Positions 3,439 through 7,143 of a stretch of 7,143 nt of DNA are shown piece by piece. Source of the DNA: JBAZCO01 sp041654915 (GTDB taxonomy: Bacteria; Bacillota; Clostridia; Christensenellales; DTU072); contig JBAZCO010000086.1 in the NCBI GenBank assembly GCA_041654915.1, positions 1 to 7,143 on the forward strand. Reading direction: 5' to 3'. The notes under the pieces were generated by a model. That model saw nothing but the letters and a program-made list of their open reading frames with translations, was not told the DNA's origin and searched no databases. The first letter of the stretch is position 1. Each line of letters starts with the position of its first letter. A program made the translations under genes and the position numbers.

Positions 3439-4941
3439 ATGGACACCCCAAACACAGAGCTGATAAGAAAGCGAGTAGATACCATTATTCTCAATGTACT
3501 TTGGGAGCAAGACAGGTACGGTTATGAGATTTTGGAGCTTATCTCTAGCAAAACTAAGGGTAAATATGTTATAAAACAACCAACCTTATATAGCTGCTTA
3601 AAACGCTTGGAAAAACAAGGATTTATCTCCTCATATTATGGTGATGAATCTCATGGCGGTCGCCGTAGATATTATAAACTCACCCAAAAAGGAATAGACA
3701 TACTCAATCAAGACCAAAAAGAATGGGAGTTTTCCCGCACTATTCTCGATAATTTATTGAGCGACAAGCAGGTAGACTTGGCTACTGTTGAGCCGCCCTT
3801 TGACCCAAACGAACTTCGCCCTATAACAAAACGGGTAAAAGCATATGATTTGGACGAACCTCATAAAACCGCACCTGTTATCATACCTATTACGGTAGAG
3901 GCAAGAGTGGTTGACAAAGGACAACCAAAGTATTTCAACTCTCTTGAGGATACAACAGTCAAAAGCGAAGTATCTCCCCTTTCATCCAATGCAAAACCTC
4001 TTAATTTTGAGCCACAAAAGTCACCCGAAACTTATAAAGAGGTATCGGAAACAACTTTAATAAAATCTGAAGAAAGCTTAAAAAATGAGCAAGAGGCAAG
4101 AGCGACAGTTGAAAAAGTTTCGGCAGCGGAGGAATATCGCCTAAAGGAACAGCGGATTGCCGCCGAAAAGCTACTCAGAATTGGAGATTTTACCAATCCT
4201 ATTAGCAATTCTAATGTGACTGAAATTATTGATTCCCCTCACGCACCCGAGCCGCCTCGCTATAAAAGCTTAGATGAAGTTTTTCAAGAAAAAACCGCTC
4301 CCGAAACAGCTCCGCCAAGAGGATATAAGGAAACTTTGGGCGCTATTTTTAGCGTAGCGGAAACAGATAACGATGATGTTGCCCACGAGGAGAGCGAGCC
4401 GTTTGTTACTGAGCCAATAAGAGCAAGGCAATTTAATGACCTGCGTCAAACCCTTGCAGAAGAAGGATATAAGTTGAGAACTTATTCCAAAGCAAACACC
4501 TCTAACTATTATCATATGAACTATATTTATTTTAATAGAATAATTAGAGATACTTTTTTAATAATTTATCTTTTTGTTTTGGTTGAGCTGTTGGCTGTAT
4601 TTCTAGCAAAAAACACATTTGAGTATTCGTTTAAAACGATAATTATTATGGCATCCGTTGCCCTTGTAGTCCCTATTCTTGCCATAACCGTATGGGGGAT
4701 AAATCCTACCAAAAGAGTAAAAGCTCGCTTTAACTTTAACTCATCAATAATAAATGCAATTATCGCATTTATTGCAATAGTTGCAATCTCTAGCATCATT
4801 GGCATACTGACCCCGTCCCTAAAATTGGAGCTTACTAATCCAAGATTATATATGCCTTGCATTTTGGCGTTTAATATACCGCTTGCGGTAATGGTGTATT
4901 ATATATTGTATAAGTCAAAAAATTATCATTTAAAAACTTGA
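3439..4941 (+). CDS. PadR-type winged-helix protein with four C-terminal membrane segments
   Basis: This 500-residue protein has an unusual composite layout. Residues about 10-110 form a PadR-like winged helix: RYGYEILE, QPTLYSCLKRLEKQGFI, then the wing with GGRRRYYKLTQKG. A charged, proline-rich and probably disordered linker follows (about 115-340), with an alanine/glutamate-rich stretch near 215-245 that may be a coiled coil. Four hydrophobic segments lie near 372-390, 400-420, 437-457 and 471-491. Ordinary PadR regulators are about 100-190 residues and soluble. AGGG (3427-3430) precedes the ATG by eight bases. With lexA 28 bp upstream, the two are probably co-transcribed. I infer a membrane-anchored DNA-binding regulator that responds to an envelope signal or tethers DNA to the membrane. 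The signal and targets are unknown. Confidence 0.85.
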   Translation: MDTPNTELIRKRVDTIILNVLWEQDRYGYEILELISSKTKGKYVIKQPTLYSCLKRLEKQGFISSYYGDESHGGRRRYYKLTQKGIDILNQDQKEWEFSRTILDNLLSDKQVDLATVEPPFDPNELRPITKRVKAYDLDEPHKTAPVIIPITVEARVVDKGQPKYFNSLEDTTVKSEVSPLSSNAKPLNFEPQKSPETYKEVSETTLIKSEESLKNEQEARATVEKVSAAEEYRLKEQRIAAEKLLRIGDFTNPISNSNVTEIIDSPHAPEPPRYKSLDEVFQEKTAPETAPPRGYKETLGAIFSVAETDNDDVAHEESEPFVTEPIRARQFNDLRQTLAEEGYKLRTYSKANTSNYYHMNYIYFNRIIRDTFLIIYLFVLVELLAVFLAKNTFEYSFKTIIIMASVALVVPILAITVWGINPTKRVKARFNFNSSIINAIIAFIAIVAISSIIGILTPSLKLELTNPRLYMPCILAFNIPLAVMVYYILYKSKNYHLKT

Positions 4942-4959
4942 AAATATATAGAGCAAAGA

Positions 4960-5400
4960 TTAATCGGTTAATTTTTTAATTTCTGCTCTTGCAAGCGCAT
5001 CGCAGCGATTGTTGTATTCGTTGTCTGAATGTCCTTTTACTTTGATAAATGTAACATAGTGCGACTTGGTCAAAGCCAAAAGTTCTTCCCACAAGTCACG
5101 ATTTTTTACATCCTCATTTTTAGCCCTCATCCAATTATTACTGTGCCAACCGTATATCCAACCATTATTAAATGCCTGTACAACATAGGCGCTATCGCTA
5201 TATAAGGAAACCTTGCAAGGCTCTTTCAATAATGAAAGCCCCTCTATTACTGCCATAAGTTCCATACGGTTATTAGTGGTGTATTGTGCATTGCCAGAAT
5301 GTTCTTTTTCGTAGCCTTTATAGATAAGAATAGCCGCCCAACCGCCTTTGCCGGGATTGCCGCTGCACGCACCGTCTGTGTAAATCTCTACTTTTTTCAT
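4960..5400 (-). CDS. rnhA: Ribonuclease HI
   Basis: RNase HI cuts the RNA strand of RNA-DNA hybrids, removing R-loops and primer remnants in the cytoplasm. At 146 residues it is a normal bacterial single-domain enzyme. The metal-binding carboxylates are D9 (YTDGAC), E47 (RMELMA), D69 (YSDSAY) and D134 (NRCDALA), and the mobile histidine is H124 in KGHSDN. The basic handle segment (about 79-96, WIYGWHSNNWMRAKN) is present, so hybrid binding should be of the classic type. There is no N-terminal hybrid-binding domain. The ATG overlaps the proC stop codon as TAATG and has only a weak purine stretch before it, so translation is probably coupled to proC. The gene converges on the PadR-like gene, with 18 bp between stops and no strong terminator. 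Confidence 0.97.
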   Translation of the reverse strand: MKKVEIYTDGACSGNPGKGGWAAILIYKGYEKEHSGNAQYTTNNRMELMAVIEGLSLLKEPCKVSLYSDSAYVVQAFNNGWIYGWHSNNWMRAKNEDVKNRDLWEELLALTKSHYVTFIKVKGHSDNEYNNRCDALARAEIKKLTD

Positions 5401-6212
5401 TATAGTTCTTTTGACATATGTTCAGATTTATCCCTGCAAGCCTTAACTGCGTTGCGCACAATATCCTCAAGACTACGAGCTTTTAAAACCTCTACTGCCT
5501 CAATTGTTGTGCCGCCTTTACTGCAAACTCTATCCACCATTTCATCTAAGTCCGTGGTATTTTGGACAGCGCTAAGCCCTGCCGCACCTGTTATTGTTTG
5601 TAGGGCAAGCAAGCGGCTTTCCTCATAAGACAAGCCCCCGTCTTGCCCGCCCTTGATGAGCGCAGAGGCAAACAGATACACATAAGCAGGTCCGCTACCG
5701 CTTATAGAGGTAACAGCATCAAATTTACTTTCGTCTATAACGAGCGTCTTGCCGCAAGAATCGAATATTTTTTGTATAAATATACGGGTATCTTGGGCGA
5801 CTGCATCAAAATAAAGCGCAGTCATACCCTGCCCTATTTGCACGGGCATATTGGGCATTGCACGAGTAATACCAACTTCTTTAGCAAAATATTTTCTTAG
5901 TGCCGCAACCGTTACCCCTGCCATAATAGATACAATATTTTTTGCCCCTGCCGTATTAGTACTACCCAGAATATCGGCATAAAATTGAGGCTTAATGCCA
6001 AGCATAACAACTTCGGCGTTTTGAAAAACTTCATTGGCAGACTTAGCAACGGTAACCCCTCGCTTTTGAAAGGGCAATAACTTCTCACTTGCGATATCGT
6101 AGGCAATAATTTCCTCTGCCTTAATGTGCAGAAAAGAGAGATTCTCCAGCAATCTTTCCAATATTGCGCCCGCCATTGCACCCGTTCCTATTAAACCCAA
6201 TTTACAACGCAT
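5400..6212 (-). CDS. proC: Pyrroline-5-carboxylate reductase
   Basis: ProC catalyses the last step of proline synthesis, reducing 1-pyrroline-5-carboxylate to proline with NAD(P)H. The 270-residue length is normal. The N-terminal Rossmann fold carries GLIGTGAMAGA (residues 6-16), followed by IKPQ (73-76) and RAMPNMPVQIGQG (117-129). The C-terminal dimerisation domain has the active-site loop SGSGPAY (171-177) and the family signature around DRVCSKGGTTIEA (227-239). AGGAG lies five bases before the ATG (complement of 6218-6224). It is first in a two-gene unit with rnhA, overlapping by one base. No proA or proB is in view. Its leader overlaps the promoter region of the divergently transcribed tRNA-Trp gene. 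Confidence 0.97.
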   Translation of the reverse strand: MRCKLGLIGTGAMAGAILERLLENLSFLHIKAEEIIAYDIASEKLLPFQKRGVTVAKSANEVFQNAEVVMLGIKPQFYADILGSTNTAGAKNIVSIMAGVTVAALRKYFAKEVGITRAMPNMPVQIGQGMTALYFDAVAQDTRIFIQKIFDSCGKTLVIDESKFDAVTSISGSGPAYVYLFASALIKGGQDGGLSYEESRLLALQTITGAAGLSAVQNTTDLDEMVDRVCSKGGTTIEAVEVLKARSLEDIVRNAVKACRDKSEHMSKEL

Positions 6213-6229
6213 AAAAACTCCTAATATGT

Positions 6230-6258
6230 TTGACTTTATCTCAACCTTTATATATAAT
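6230..6258 (+). promoter_or_regulatory. Promoter of tRNA-Trp
   Basis: TTGACT (6230-6235), a 17-bp spacer and TATAAT (6253-6258). The start is expected near 6265, about 12 bases before the mature tRNA. The architecture is the same as for the small RNAs at 480 and 760. Confidence 0.85.
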
Positions 6259-6277
6259 AATAGTGCTTTATCTTGAA
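6249..6277 (-). promoter_or_regulatory. Possible proC-rnhA promoter
   Basis: On the - strand TTCAAG (complement of 6272-6277), a 17-bp spacer and TATATA (6249-6254) would start transcription near 6242, about 30 bases before proC. The -35 is poor. The -10 shares bases with the tRNA promoter, so the two polymerase sites could not be occupied together. Confidence 0.35.
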
Positions 6278-6351
6278 GGGGAGTGGCTCAACGGTAGAGC
6301 AACGGTCTCCAAAACCGTCGGTTGCGTGTTCGAATCGCGTCTCCCCTGCCA
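6277..6351 (+). tRNA. tRNA-Trp (anticodon CCA)
   Basis: A full cloverleaf of 75 bases with encoded CCA. The acceptor stem AGGGGAG (6277-6283) pairs with CTCCCCT (6341-6347). The D stem is GCTC/GAGC. The anticodon stem ACGGT/ACCGT encloses CTCCAAA, anticodon CCA. The T arm GCGTG-TTCGAAT-CGCGT contains two G-T pairs. The discriminator is G, as expected for bacterial tRNA-Trp. It has its own promoter and terminator, so it is a single-gene transcript. Confidence 0.97.
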
Positions 6352-6357
6352 TTAAAA

Positions 6358-6395
6358 CCCCTGTGCCGTATAATTACGAGTGCGGGGATTTTTTT
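6358..6395 (+). terminator. Terminator of tRNA-Trp, possibly bidirectional
   Basis: CCCC (6358-6361) pairs with GGGG (6384-6387), and CGTA-TAAT-TACG forms the top, separated by an unpaired internal loop. A and seven Ts (6389-6395) follow. On the - strand the same hairpin lies just after the purB stop and is followed by four Ts, so it may serve both convergent genes. Confidence 0.7.
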
Positions 6396-6398
6396 ATT

Positions 6399-7143
6399 TT
6401 AAATTTCAATTTTGCCGCTATGTGCACCAAGTGTATCCTTGTGTTTTTTCAAGATTGGCGCAACTTCGGACTTCAAAAATTCACCGACTTGTTCTTTTGC
6501 TCGCCCAATAAAAAGTGAGGGTTTTAATATCTTGTCATAGTCTTGAATTGCTTTAAAGGCAGGGTCTGCCTTTAGTCTTTTGATTAAGTCTTTAGGCTTT
6601 CCTGTTTCACGGTACAATTTTTCTGCCGCCATTGAATGCGCACGAATTTTTTCGTGCAACTCTTGCCTGTCACCGCCCGCCTTTGCGCATTCCATAAGAA
6701 TTACTTCGGTTGCCATAAAAGGCAGCTCTTCTTTAATGTGTTGAGCTATAACTTTTTTGTATACAACCAAGCCGTCTGTTATATTTAAGAGCAGTTCTAA
6801 TATGGCATCAGCAGTTAAAAACGCCTGTCCCATAACCACCCTGCGATTGGCGGAGTCATCAAGAGTGCGCTCAAAACCTTGTATAGAGGAAGTCATTGCC
6901 GCATTTACGGGCAGGGAAATAAGGTATCTTGCAAGCGAAGTTATCCTTTCGGAGCGCATTGGATTGCGTTTATAAGCCATTGCAGATGAGCCTATTTGTG
7001 ATTTCTCAAAAGGCTCTTCCACTTCTTTCATATGCTGCAACAGCCTTAAATCAAGAGAAAACTTATGCGCACTTTGCGCAAGCATAGAGAGTGCCGATGT
7101 AATAGAATAATCTACCTTGCGGGTATAAGTTTGCCCTGTGACG
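6399..7143 (-). CDS. purB: Adenylosuccinate lyase, C-terminal half (5' end outside window)
   Basis: PurB splits fumarate from SAICAR and from adenylosuccinate in purine synthesis. The 247 visible residues start in mid-protein: the frame is open to the right edge (VTGQTYTRKVDYSITSALS precedes the first internal Met), so that Met at 7085 is not the start. The superfamily signature GSSAMAYKRNP (residues 51-61 of the fragment) contains the flexible-loop serine used in catalysis. The catalytic histidines of the N-terminal half lie outside the window. Family members are about 430-475 residues, so roughly half is missing only because of the window edge. The helical third domain reaches a normal end (GKIEI). 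The gene converges on tRNA-Trp, and the intervening hairpin probably terminates it. Confidence 0.95.
   Translation of the reverse strand, partial: VTGQTYTRKVDYSITSALSMLAQSAHKFSLDLRLLQHMKEVEEPFEKSQIGSSAMAYKRNPMRSERITSLARYLISLPVNAAMTSSIQGFERTLDDSANRRVVMGQAFLTADAILELLLNITDGLVVYKKVIAQHIKEELPFMATEVILMECAKAGGDRQELHEKIRAHSMAAEKLYRETGKPKDLIKRLKADPAFKAIQDYDKILKPSLFIGRAKEQVGEFLKSEVAPILKKHKDTLGAHSGKIEI

Noticed and set aside
4566..4862. - strand frame opposite the membrane part of the PadR-like gene
   Set aside because: It is a hydrophobic mirror of the membrane-segment codons on the real strand and has no independent support.
4942..4990. Terminator between the convergent PadR-like and rnhA genes
   Set aside because: GAGCA/TGCTC and a small TTAATCGGTTAA hairpin exist, but the stems are weak and partly within rnhA. 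I could not support a terminator call.

Overview
The window looks like chromosomal DNA of a low-GC Gram-positive bacterium, probably an uncultured clostridial-type Bacillota. The base composition is AT-rich, Shine-Dalgarno sites are purine-rich, and promoters are sigma-A-like (TTGACT, 17-18 bp, TATAAT). The proteins are of Firmicutes type: LexA, PadR, ProC, RNase HI and PurB. No species can be named from sequence alone.

Positions 1-1470 hold no credible protein gene. The first 100 bases are a degenerate tandem repeat of about 24-26 bp. Two abutting perfect hairpins follow (196-245), then a long-range inverted repeat (281-354). From about 440 to 1442 lies a tightly packed series of five apparent small-RNA transcription units, all on the + strand. 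Each has a promoter, a short structured body and an intrinsic terminator. The first two are near-identical copies of one RNA of about 133 nt, in a direct repeat of about 246 bp. The other three have unrelated bodies but share a promoter design (TTGACT, a T-rich 18-bp spacer ending in GCG, then the -10 box). Two of these also share an upstream module of about 88 bp. None matches an RNA family I can name. This array is the most unusual part of the window.

Positions 1477-4941 carry three + strand genes: a complete tyrosine recombinase (XerC/D type), the SOS repressor LexA with two possible promoters, and an unusual membrane-anchored PadR-type regulator 28 bp behind lexA. The last two probably form an operon.

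Positions 4960-6212 (- strand) carry proC and rnhA, joined by a TAATG stop/start overlap. A tRNA-Trp(CCA) gene at 6277-6351 (+) has its own consensus promoter and a terminator. The 3' half of purB enters from the right edge on the - strand. The tRNA promoter has the same TTGACT/TATAAT architecture as the upstream small RNAs, which supports reading those as strongly transcribed stable RNAs.

Housekeeping functions (DNA repair control, RNA-DNA hybrid removal, proline and purine synthesis, tRNA) fill the right two thirds. The left part is an accessory-like, repeat-rich noncoding region next to a site-specific recombinase. A functional link between the recombinase and the RNA array is only inferred from proximity.
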